Below the pieces are notes generated by a model. The model was not told the origin of the DNA. It saw only the letters and a list, made by a program, of their open reading frames with translations, and did no database searches. DNA of 64,000 nt from the NCBI GenBank assembly GCA_944472135.2, contig OX235268.1, positions 9,678,589-9,742,588 of the forward strand, given 5' to 3'. Shown here piece after piece: positions 40,301 to 51,300 of the stretch; within the stretch, counting starts at the first letter, position 1; each line of letters begins with the position of its first letter. A program made the translations under genes and the position numbers. Source of the stretch: Trichobilharzia regenti (lineage: Eukaryota; Platyhelminthes; Trematoda; Strigeidida; Schistosomatidae).

Positions 40301-41352
40301 AGTGGAATCCAGGATGCGCATTTCGTCCTAATTGGGACTCTTCAGCTGGATGTACCTGCATTTCTCAGTGCGTGAGCAAAATGTTGCTGAACATTTTGAA
40401 TTAGCGCAGTGACTCGTTTTTCAAGATCTGTAGTTCAAAGATCATGTGAATTTGAAGACGGCCGATCAATCAGATGATAAGTAAAAGTAGGAACTCATTC
40501 AGTAATTGAAAATATGAAGCGCGTAAATTACTTACACATATCTCATTCCACACTGAATGGATTTCTATGACGTATTTCTCTTCAATACTGTCAAGTAAGT
40601 ATGCGACTAGGAATTTGGTAATGAGTTGTTATTCATTTCAGGCTCATCGAATGATGCTGAAATTACAGAAGCCTATTGGAAGGCTCGTACTGATTTAGCC
40701 GAAGCCACATGTAATTTTACATAGTTATTTGATTTGATCACATTTGATATTTCATAGTTCTAGTGATGAATGCACTTTTCAGGGGATTTCATTTTCGTTT
40801 CCTAAATGAGACAGAAGTAGTCTGTGTGCCTAATGACGTGTATATCAGCAAGTTTTCGTAGTCGCTAATACCACATACGGCTATATCAGAGACAAAATTA
40901 ACAATATAACTAGTCACACTTATATCAGAATCCGCAAATTGCTGACAATTAGGTCTGAAATATCAATGCACAAAAGCGTCAAATCAACTGCTCCAACCTA
41001 TTCGGATAAAGCTTCAGTAACTTAATCAATAATCATATATTTTGTGAAGTTCAGGATAACAGCAGTTTCATTGAAACTAGATGATATGATCGAATACATT
41101 GAGATTTGAGCTTTTTTCCATCTTGTTGAAGCATGACATTAAAACTACTACTGATACATCACACTGACAATCTGTTCGCTGTTTCAGTGCAACTTGCTAA
41201 ATCAATAGAACGTTTGGAAATCAAGAGGGTTGAATTTTTGAAATGTAAGTTGAAATACTGAAATCATTTCAAACTGCCTAGATCAAACCCCAGAAGATAG
41301 AATAAACTGGATCCTGGCTGAAATGAAAGAAGAAGCCAAACAGTGTTATTGA
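31323..41352 (+). CDS. Micro-exon-type secreted protein gene, right-arm copy, exons 2-12 only
   Basis: Exons on the plus strand: 31323-31385, 34238-34294, 36079-36132, 36660-36740, 37344-37388, 38650-38712, 39311-39373, 39870-39908, 40642-40710, 41188-41244 and 41282-41352 (stop). Splice sites and frame are intact, and exons 2-11 read the same as the left-arm copy. The final exon ends KQCY where the left arm ends KQSY, so this copy gains one Cys two residues before the stop. No signal-peptide exon with a phase-1 donor was found between 25000 and 31322 on this strand, because the arm boundary cuts intron 1. It may be a 5'-truncated duplicate, may use an unrecognised first exon, or may reflect mis-assembly. 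A SINE sits in the intron between exons 9 and 10, with its ribozyme antisense to the gene. Confidence 0.75.
32269..33769 (-). mobile_element. Degraded RTE-type non-LTR retrotransposon (right-arm copy)
   Basis: Mirror copy of 13860-15360, antisense within intron 2 of the right-arm gene. The same decayed reverse-transcriptase motifs are present, so the insertion and its decay predate the arm duplication or have been kept the same by gene conversion. Confidence 0.7.
39069..39157. repeat. Small fold-back repeat (right-arm copy)
   Basis: Mirror of 8466-8554, with inverted repeats at 39069-39092 and 39134-39157. It could form a hairpin in the intron between exons 7 and 8 of the right-arm gene. One possible origin is two oppositely oriented fragments of a Penelope terminal repeat. 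Confidence 0.6.
40166..40372 (-). mobile_element. Sm-alpha-like hammerhead SINE inserted in the right arm only
   Basis: The 207-bp insert is flanked by identical 14-bp repeats (TGAGCAAAATGTTG at 40152-40165 and 40373-40386). The left arm has the empty site near 7450-7470, with one copy of almost the same target. On the minus strand the element starts just before the hammerhead ribozyme and continues through a tail containing TTGTATACAA and ending GAATTCAATTC. It lacks the tRNA-like head seen in the copy at 49448-49680. Hammerhead SINEs of this kind are known from schistosomes as Sm-alpha. Confidence 0.85.
40299..40359 (-). ncRNA. Type I hammerhead self-cleaving ribozyme in SINE
   Basis: The minus strand shows the full core: stem I from GCAGGTACATCCAG pairing with CTGGATTCCACTGC, the conserved box CTGAAGA (the fifth position may be any base), stem II GTCC/GGAC with an AATTA-containing loop, then GAAA and a very short stem III around ATGCGCAT. 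Predicted cleavage follows ATC. All invariant core bases are present, so it could be active. The mismatched stretch in stem I and loop II match the arrangement needed for the known tertiary contact. Confidence 0.85.
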
Positions 41353-42498
41353 AGTGAGTTTCTGCTTAGATTCTGAGTGTATTTTAAATTTTTAACTAAC
41401 TGAGCAATTGAATATGAACTTGAAGATGGGTTATGCTGTTAGCTGAAGTCAGCTAACAGATGATTGATTGGGAAATAAATAACACTAAAATTCTGTCCGT
41501 TCTCATTTTTCGTTTGTGTCATCACTTTACAAATACGTCATGAACTACCACCTACTGGCTGACTGGTCACATGACCACAGTTGACCGCCTGTACACAATA
41601 TCTCGTCCGAAATAACTGCTGAGAACATCGTATATTCAGGTGTTGCTTCTCATATCAGTTTTCCTGTGACGGGAATTAGAATTTAGAAGCAAGTGAACAA
41701 TGTACGCACCCGCTGTGTGTTTTAATCTTCACTGGAAGTATAACCTTAAGGGATAGTGTCATTGTTGATTAAATAAAAACTTGTCATCACTAATTTCTGC
41801 TGTAAAAGATAGGTGTCTACTTTCAATACAGTTGTATTTTGCTTCCGGTTTCATTTTGTTTCAGCTGCAGGAAATTGAATTCGATTCCCAGGGAAATTCA
41901 AGCAGTATTGGTGAAAGGAACACATTGTTTGCTTATCTGTTCTTTTTTTGTTTAATTAAATATAAAATTTTCCTTCGTAAGGCCTTTTAAAAATGTGGTC
42001 TTTTTATTCTAGTAGAGTGAGTGAGTTATGTGAGAATGAAGAGACTAATTGCAAGCAATAGGCTAACCACTACTGCACAACTCGAGAATTATCGTTTTTA
42101 CTGATGAAGTGTTTTGATTAGCTGCGAGGAAGTGTAAATGAGGAGAAGTTTTATTGTTTACCACAGAGAATACAAACCACGTTTACACACGAAGAAATCC
42201 CTTCACCTCGATATTTTCAAGCTATTTGATACTCGCATTTCAAGGATACTCGCAATGTCAAAGAAGACTTGTGAAGATCTAGCGACGCGAAGATTGATGG
42301 CAGGGTGGTTTGGTTGTTTATAGGTTATTTCGTTAACCACAGTGTACAGCATAATATTTTGAATGTAAATATCCTCAGTCAAATGATGCGTCGTTCGAAT
42401 GCTGCAAATTCGTCATCCGTGTTATGAAGACATATCATTGTCATAGAATGACGAAATTTAAAGCCTCACATTTTTATTCCATGTAATTAAGTCAACAG

Positions 42499-42555
42499 TA
42501 TGTTTTGCGAGCTCCTATTGCCACCAAATTGAAATTCCTAATTATTGGGATAACG
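42499..42555 (+). CDS. Candidate symmetric exon in outer right arm
   Basis: A 57-nt frame between AG and GTGAGT is open in phase 1 at both ends and reads VCFASSYCHQIEIPNYWDN. The mirror is 5289-5345 on the minus strand. The size and phase match the micro-exon gene nearby, but the acceptor lacks a pyrimidine tract and no partner exons are secure. It may be chance. Confidence 0.25.
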
Positions 42556-45500
42556 GTGAGTATGAAACCTCTCAGAAGTTTCAAGCAGGATAGAGAATAA
42601 CTTGAATTTCGTGTATACCTGAATCTAGTCGAATTAAAGGAGAGACAGTGAAATGCAGACTCTGTTAACACTAAACTAAATCGTGTACAAACGTCAACGA
42701 GTTGCCCATTATATCACAGTCGAGTTGGAGATAAGTTGTTTTTTCCTGCGAAAGTGACATATGCAATTGACAACTAGATGGTGGGCGAATGAATGCGTAG
42801 AGAGGATTTCCAATCGTCAAACACGATTCTCGTCCCTGATAGTCAAAATCTGCAAAAACTTCCACACGATCACATTTGCAAAATCTGCCATGTCACAGGG
42901 TGATTTTCGGCGAGTTCTTGCATGTATCTTTCCAGGTATTTGTCTATGTGTGAATGTGTGTTTGTGTCAGTGGTTTGTTCATGAATTTATCGAATGAATG
43001 AATGATGGATGGATGGATGAGTGTTAAGCGAATGATAATTGCAGGCACATGTGAATACGTCAATAAATACATACGTTCGTAGTCAATTGATTGTTGAATG
43101 CATGCTTATCATCATAACCACCATCAAATTGGTCGGATGTTAATCTCTAAAACACTGAGAGATGGGAAGAGAGAGGTGAAAATGCCTTTTAGTGATGACT
43201 GAAATATACTTGTTCCTTGGTTATCCTAGTGATGACGAAATGTGTCGCTGATTGTGTATGAATTATAGATGGGTTATCCTTCACATGCTGATGAATATTT
43301 ATGGGACAGGGCGGATAAAGTCAGTGGTCAGTGAGTCAGGCAGTCTGACAGTCAGACACTCACCGCATAGAGTGAGAACGTATGAGCAGGAACCCGAACG
43401 ACGAGATTGGTCGAGTGATGCCTGTCAGTGTTGACTGAAGGAAGCCTTGATTTCTGCCAGTCAGGACTTTATCACCACTATCCATTCCACAATAGGAGAA
43501 TTTCGTGAGTAGTGAAATCCAACACTGATACAGTATTAAATAATTAATTAATTAATTAGAGTGTGCTTTTATCATCTAGTGCATTTCTTCCTTGTAGGGT
43601 GGAATCCAACTATGGCGTGTCACAGTGTATGCACATACTCTGCTCTCCTCATATGTACTACGACTGCCTAATAATTAATGTGATTTCGGACTTCAGTTGA
43701 TTTCGACACTTCGCTGTCATCTCATGTTACCAAGGTAGTGGTTGCAACCGATCAGACGCGAAAGTTAAGCTAACGGGAGAATCGATGACTTCACAGTTGA
43801 TGAGTAGAGAAAGCATGACAAAGTAAAAATCACATATCACTGATGCACTACTCGCTCGATGAATGCATGTCTACTTATCTGAGTCTCATTGGGGATGCCA
43901 GTTCGTCAGCTTTCTGATGAATGCATGGAAAGATGGCTGAATATGAATTCAGATTCGATTACATGAGGCGAGATGATTGTCAGCTGGTTAGTGTTTGTCT
44001 GGTGTAGGCATTATTGAGTGAATTGACACAAGCTACATAGCATTGAGAAGACACCATGAATAGTGGATAGATATGGTGACTGCAGAAATTGACGATTCGT
44101 CATTGGTTGAGATTCAGATATCACAGATATGTAGGTGTACTGTATATTACTACAGTGATGAATACTGAAGACTAGTCACCATAATAGGACAGAGGTAATA
44201 GTGAAATAGTAAAATGGACAGAGAAAAAGAGAGTGAGTGATGAATTTGTAGTTGGAAATGTGGTGAGAGTGGGTGAGTATGATTCACTCCGTGTTTTTTA
44301 TGTGTTTGTGCATGTGTGCGCGTGTCTTTTGGGTGTAAGAGGTTTGTTCTTCCCCTACACTTTGTGTGAGCTTCAAATAATGATGATCACTGTAAGACTG
44401 TTGAGTATGCTATATGCTACCTGAGAGCCTTTTGTGAGGAGGAGGAGGAGAGGAGGAGTAGTGTATGTTCATGTATGTCTGTGCAATTCGCATGTGTGCC
44501 TGTCGTGTTTTCGTTTTAAGGGAGAGGGATAAATGGAGATCGAGATGGATAGACAGACATGCATTCAGACAGATGAATGTGTGTGCGTCTGTGAGCGACA
44601 CCGAAAGAGAATTGTGAGACTTTCTCGCACTGATAAAAATTACGCTAAGCCTCTACTAGAAAACAGGTCAACATGATAAAGCTACCCCATCAACAAAAAC
44701 ACATCTTTATTCACCTACATTCATTTGTCTATTAATAACAACTGGGCATCTGTGCTTATGTCTTGTAGGCACATTGTTTACCACTATCTATGCCACATCT
44801 GCCTCCTACCTTTTATTAATGTTTGTGGATTGTGTATAATCGAATGTTTGTGAATAGGTTTATAGTTCTATTCGATTAAATGAATAGAAAAACAGAATTT
44901 TTTCTCTAAATCAAGTTGTTTTCATGCTATTTATATATGTGTATGAGTGTTTTGAATTACCGTCAGCTATCGAGGCAATTTTCTGTGGTATGAATGCAAG
45001 CCGCACTTCTATGTTCCTCTATTATTTCTGGATTTAGGACCGGTTTGTAAACTAATCACCGAGGAAATCAGCTAAATCCTCAACATTTCAGTCAGCTCAG
45101 TGTTTTTTTTCTCCATACTTCAGAGACTCGGTGTGTCACATGCGAAAGCTTTGTGCAGTTTATCCTCAGCACCTGTCAATGTTAGTTCGACAGTGAAGAC
45201 CAGATATTTGAACAGAAATGATAAGCGATAACGAACACTGTAACGAGTCATCTAAAAGCGTTTAGCCCATCAAATTAACAGAAGATGACTGAGATAGATA
45301 GGACATTTACTGAAAAGACTGTTGAGTAACATCATGCATCATGTCCTCTTGTGGATTGTGAGGGTTTCGTGTGAGGATGAAATGGAATTTTACGAGCAGT
45401 CTTGTAGCCAGCTGTGAACAAGACTGCATAGAACAGAGTGAAATCGAATTTGCTGTTGTTGTTGTTGTTGTTGTTGAGACGAAGGCAGTAGAAATAGCAC

Positions 45501-46535
45501 CAATGTATTCTTATTCCTTTATCTTCAATCGTTCGGTTTATTGTTTGACACAATGCATGACAAGCAAGAATAGTAGTCAGTCATTGGATATTGTGAACAA
45601 ATACTGCAAAGATGAAAGTCATCACACAATCATGTCTGTCAGAAAACATTCGGAAATCAGGAATTACTAAACGGCTTTATTTTTTTCTTTTTTTTTTTAG
45701 TTTGTGGCTGCTCATCAGCACTTAGTCGCCAATGATATTGGCGCTATGAATTAAGAGCATATCATGAAACACTCGTATCAGTTCATCAAGTGCCTAAAAG
45801 CTAAACAGGGTCACTTCGCAATCTCAAGCCCCTGAGATCTCGGTGGTATCTCGGTGGCCTTTAGGTGCGTTGTGCTGAAGAGTTTTGGACTAGGGTCGAA
45901 CAGCAGTTCAGTACTCCATAATTTACAATGATACTCTGAATGATATCAGTCCTATCCAACCACCTAGAAACTTACCGTCTGAAAAAATAACTTCACTGAT
46001 TTCCTAATATTTGAATGAATTTCATGACGACAATTAGAATGAGAATATGCATCTTCTAAAATGTATTTTATTGCTCAATACTAACTATTTCGAGCATTGT
46101 GTTTGTGGTTAGGATGCTTATAATGTTCACATTAGTAAACTAGTTACAGGAAGCATAATGTGACTACTGCTCGGTGAAAGGTCATCAGAATCTCGGTGCA
46201 AATACAGAAGTATACTCAGTGTGTGTTTAGCTTTCAATTCATTCAGACATACTGAAATGAAAATATTATTATTGAAATTATTGAAAAGAGTATTCTTCGA
46301 TCAGATTGACTTTTAATTCATAAAAATATTAAATTCATAAAACAGTAGACACGCCTTATACATTGCTTTACACTGACGTCATTGCATGGAACACGGAATA
46401 TTTTCGTGATTTACAGTAACAAGGATACCTGAAAATTGCTGATTTGCCTATCATATACCCAAATGACGTCGAGTGATTAGTTCTCTCCATATCTTACCGA
46501 GGTACATTAGCGAGGATACCTGAAAACTGCTAATT

Positions 46536-46708
46536 GTGCGTCAGTGGCACAGTGGTTATGACTCTCGCCAAACATGCACAAGGTCCGGGGTTCGATCCCC
46601 TACCGACGCACACCTGATATCTATGGTCGGCCTGCAAAATTTGGGCTACCGATATCACATGCTGAAAATTCCATACATGTACCAAAAAATACTGTGTGGA
46701 ATCAAGCT
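46536..46708 (+). mobile_element. tRNA-headed SINE (right-arm copy)
   Basis: Mirror of 1123-1295. The tRNA-like head is 46536-46611, with an intact acceptor stem and T arm and A and B box promoter sequences for RNA polymerase III. Both arm copies keep the same ends, so the insertion predates the arm duplication. Confidence 0.75.
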
Positions 46709-48138
46709 TTAGTCTGAATCAGAATTTGACTATCATCTAATTAAATGACGTAGAATGGACGGTTGACTCCATCTTAAACAGGATATAAGACTACATAAAG
46801 TTGAACATGCTAGTTATTACTGGCTAGAGTCTATAAATTCCTTCAGAAGCATACTCATAGTACTTAGTATAATACAAATAATCAATCCCTATAACATGAC
46901 ATTATTTGCAGCACCGCTCACATGGTGTGGTACAACGTTGTTCATATTTCACATTATATAACCACTTCCCAGAGAATATACAATCAAGCCTACAGAACTT
47001 ATGGAATAAGATGAGGGTAATGAACACAGAAAAAACAATTTTGTCGGCAGTGTGAAAATGTAGCCTGTATTTTCAAATACAGTCCTTGAGTGATGTTTTC
47101 GAAAAGGTAACCTGTCTGTCAAACAGTGAGTATGAAATGTTTTACCCGTTCATAGAATGCACTTTTACGCTTCTTAGTTCAATCTGACTAATTCAGTACC
47201 GAATTAAGGAATAAACCAACGTATCGCTGTTTGAACATGAAAAAGAGGAGGAATGATCAGCTAAGCTAGATAATCATTTCTCATTCCTGATTTTTATTTG
47301 TTTCATAAATCACCTTTCCGGAATCTCTATTCAGAAATCACAAAAGATATGTTACTTGTTGATGTGAGTATTGATTTTTTCTCCAACTTATGTATGAAGT
47401 CCGAGGGCTGAATATCGACAATACACATAACACCATTATCAAGCAAACTCATCTTTTGGTAATCCAAGTGGACGACTCTGGTGGGAATCCATGGCTTGAG
47501 CACACCAACTCCTCAAAAACTGAGCGGGTATTCGTCCTAAACTCTGCCCTCGCTAAATATGGCTCGTAATGGTCAGAGATGCCTAATGGAAAGTGTCAGT
47601 CTTGTGATGCAAACATAACTAGTTGGACAGAAGCAGTCGGCTCAAAATGATAGTTTCTCCTCCACATATCTGGTGATTATTGTCTACTGATTCGATTAGT
47701 CCATAGCTCAGTTGAAAATATAAAGAGTTTCTTATATCTGTTTGACTGAGAAACAGTTTGAATTGCATATTTCTGAAAGACATTGATATGCACAGGCTTT
47801 TTCTTTTAACATTCATCATTTCAGAAGTGATAAGTGTGCGAAACAATCGCATATGTGTAGATGCAAATTTATTCTGTTTAATGATCACATCGTTATTTGC
47901 GCATTGTTAATGTTTAAGATGTTTTATTGTATTTATCAGAATACAAATTATGGTGCAGGCGAAAAGCGATTTCACTTCACAGAAAGGGAACATGATTAAC
48001 ATTAAATCAGTGTTAAAATGATAAATATCAAATCATGATTAGGAAGCACAGGTTTACCGCCACTCTCGGCCATATACCACAAACAAATAAACTGCAAACC
48101 ATTGACTAATAATCACTGTTATTTCTTCCTTATTTTAG

Positions 48139-48281
48139 GCAACAGTAAAGTAGTATATACTATGACGAAAAGGCAGAACATTAGTAACCAGAGAATAAAA
48201 GCTTCAACAAATTGCGATGGATACGGCGAAAACCACCATACTACCATTTCCAATTTGTTTATAAAGCCGAATATTACCTAG
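48139..48281 (+). CDS. Possible 3' coding exon, convergent with the membrane gene
   Basis: A good acceptor (TTTCTTCCTTATTTTAG) opens a 47-codon phase-1 frame to TAG at 48279. It includes VVYTMTKRQNISNQRIKA. It ends 65 bp before the stop codon of the minus-strand membrane gene, so the two would be convergent. Upstream exons would have to lie in the right arm, and none is recognised. Confidence 0.2.
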
Positions 48282-48345
48282 TGGTGTAGAGAGAAAAAGC
48301 AAAGACAGAATACATGAGCTGAAATTCACATTCCATAGTAATCAG

Positions 48346-51300
48346 TTAGTACTTTTGTGAGAGTTCATTACACTGATGTACATTCTGATTTATGGGATAA
48401 AAGCTAGACATATCATTCCACGTTATAGAATCTGAGGAATTATATAGTGAATCATGTCTGATGGGCATTTTATCTACTAAACTACTTGTATACTTACCAC
48501 AAGCTGTGAATTCAAAAGAATGCTTTTGCGGATAACTTCCGTCGTTTGCTGTTATCTGGATTCACATGTGTGCATCCTTCAGGATGACAGTTTGTTACAG
48601 CTCAGTTACTGTTATTAATCCTTTGACTCTCATTAAGAACAGTATAACTACAGTTTACCTGTGCTCAAATCGCTGTTTGCCATCTGAAATCTACTTGGGT
48701 GTTGATACAGTACACAATGACACTAAAAGTCTTTTCTGTGTGCGGGTTCAATTTATCAACATTCCCCCCGGCATTGTTGCTTTAGGGAGGTTCTTCGTAG
48801 GCTTGTCCCACGAAATTTCTGTTATTTATCCGTTCAGGCTGACTATTTAACCCTCGTTAAGCAACAAAGCAGGTCACTGTTGATGAGTCTGCAGTTGTCT
48901 GTCCAAAAAATGTGTTGTGAAACGTCGCATTGAAGTCTCTAGATCATATAAAAGCTGTGTTTTTACATAAGTGTTGAAAACCTTCGAAACTTGTCTCTTA
49001 TGCTAACTACTTCTGATCTCCAAATTGACTTCAGACTCACGAATGTCTATCCACGTTTTCATGGCTGGATTTGATTTAATGATCCATGTCACCTGTAATA
49101 AGAATTATATTGCTTGAATAAATAAAAGATGTGACCACATTGGTGTTTCTTTTTATTGCTAACCTCTTTCGGATCTGCGTTCACTTGAATTTTCATCTTC
49201 TCTATCAAAGTCCTCTGCCAACTTGTTAGTGTCCACCTGTAAGTTTTGAGTTAGTGTAATTGTAGACATAAGTCGTCTGAAAAGTCCTTATCGTCTGAAA
49301 TTTTTATATCACTCCAGTGTATTACAGTCTCCTCTCATCCATGGTCCGCCGCGTGATCCATTTCGGCTAGGTTGTCTTAACTGTTAACATAATATTATTT
49401 AACCTAAATTTGTATCACCCTATTTATTGTAGGCTAATTGGACTGATTTGTATACAATTGGTGGATGGTGGATAGCAGTGGAATCCAGGATGCGCATTTC
49501 GTCCTATTGGGACTCGTCAGCTGGATGTACCTGCATTTCTCAGTGAGTGATGATGTTCCCACCGAGGCTCGAACCCAGTGCCCATAGTTTCAAACGCCAA
49601 AGCGTTATCCACTAGACGACTTGGGCCACGAGAGCCACCTCTTATGTGACGGGTCATATTAATTATTGAATTGAATTCAATAATTGGACTGATGTGTGCT
49701 TGATGTGTATTTGTGGACGTGAATTTTGTGCCTTATGTATAAAAGGTTTACTATACATTTATTATACTTTACCTTTTTACACCATCATGCTAATTACACA
49801 GTTAACATCCATCTTATCAACATTCTCACCATGTCGCGTAATATTTTTGTTTGCCTGGTCACCCTTTTATTCTCATTCAGATTTCTTACGAATAACTGTG
49901 TGTTCTATGGAAAACTTAACGTGTGTTATTGTTTGTCTTATGGCATGATATTGAACAAGAAATACAATCACAAACATTTTATTGCATTGCAAATGATCAA
50001 ATTAGAAATGCTTACATCTTTTAATTTGCTCACAAGCTTACAGCTTCCTAAAAACCACACGTGGATATAATTTCGTATCGTCACAATCAATTTCTTGAAA
50101 CTAGTTGCATGTCTGAATGATGTGTCTCTAATGCTGTCATGATAGTTCAAGTAAGACGACAGATCGATATCTGTTAGAAGACAAATGAAAACCAAGGACA
50201 ACTTGAGTCATCGCCAATGAGCACCAACTGGGTTCCAACCAAGGTGACAACATGAGGACATAAACCATTCGACCACACAAATGAATGCCTCATGAATTCT
50301 CACTTTCACAAATGAATGGTAGTGAAGTGATACGAAGCAGCTGTCGATTTTCCCTTGCTTTCACTGTTTCTCTCACCCACCAGCAATCCATGGCTAAGCC
50401 AGAAACAAATCAAATCCTCATTACACTTGAACACTTGACTTTGACAATTACCGTTTAATTGAAAATGTAACCGTTTTGATTTCATGAATAAACTTACGCG
50501 GATTACGAATAAACCAAAGAAAATTTCTGACACGATGTTGAGGATTGGCTTCTGAAATATACAGAAAAAGATGGCAAGTTTAGATGATAAATATACTCAA
50601 GTTTTGTTTAAGTGATCACACTCACATAATTACCGATACTGACGTATCATATTTACAGGCTAGGAACCGTCGAGAAACTAGGGAGTACTGAACAGCCATT
50701 TTGTCACACAGATTAAGAATCTTCAAAAATACGCGATTGCTGAAGTTCAAAAGCAGCACCTTCAGAGTCATCGTTAAGTCTCAAACGTCGTTTAATGCAG
50801 TGAAAGAGATTTACAGCAATGTCGGTACTAGTAATTATAATTTTCAATCACAATGATCACTAATGAATGCTAGGTAAAATGGACGAAAATATCTTCTTTT
50901 TGAATAGTCTGAGATGTGTGACTGCTGTTAACATTCATTGGTAGAACAGACAACTCAATATTTCACCTATAACGCATTTGTGATTTTTCAGTGTTCAGCC
51001 AGTTGTTTTTATTGAAGTTACAAATCATACGGTTGTTAGAAAATGAGGCACTGAACTGTCGTTAACACGGGAAGCTGCTTTTATTCCTGCATCACATATA
51101 ATGCAGTCCCAATTCAACATCCGGGAATTATCTATTGCACTATGGTTGAATGCACAGTTTTTTCAATGAGTAGTTTACATGTCTACATGTTTCAAAGCAC
51201 AATAAGATGGATGACACGTTTCATTTGGTTGTTGGTGCTAGAAACGTATTGACAGGAATCCGGAATTTTTTAGCTTCCAAACGATTGGGTTCTAGCCTTT

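Larger units (their letters stand above)
28933..47830. repeat. Right arm of a giant inverted repeat (palindrome)
   Basis: Reverse complement of bases 1-18694. It carries the second copy of the micro-exon-type gene on the plus strand, the second copy of the RTE relic and the second copy of the tRNA-headed SINE. Unlike the left arm it has a 207-bp SINE insertion at 40166-40372. Base 47830 is simply where the left arm leaves the window, so the outer end of homology cannot be seen. Confidence 0.97.
41353..47830. other. Outer right arm, no supported gene
   Basis: Mirror of the outer left arm, downstream of the right-arm gene stop. It holds the SINE at 46536-46708, the GTT repeat at about 45453-45475 and a GATG repeat near 43003-43018 that is shorter than its left-arm partner. 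Confidence 0.6.

Noticed and set aside
42138..42323. 61-codon basic ORF downstream of the right-arm gene (mirror 5521-5706)
   Set aside because: No acceptor or donor of matching phase and no signal peptide; likely chance.
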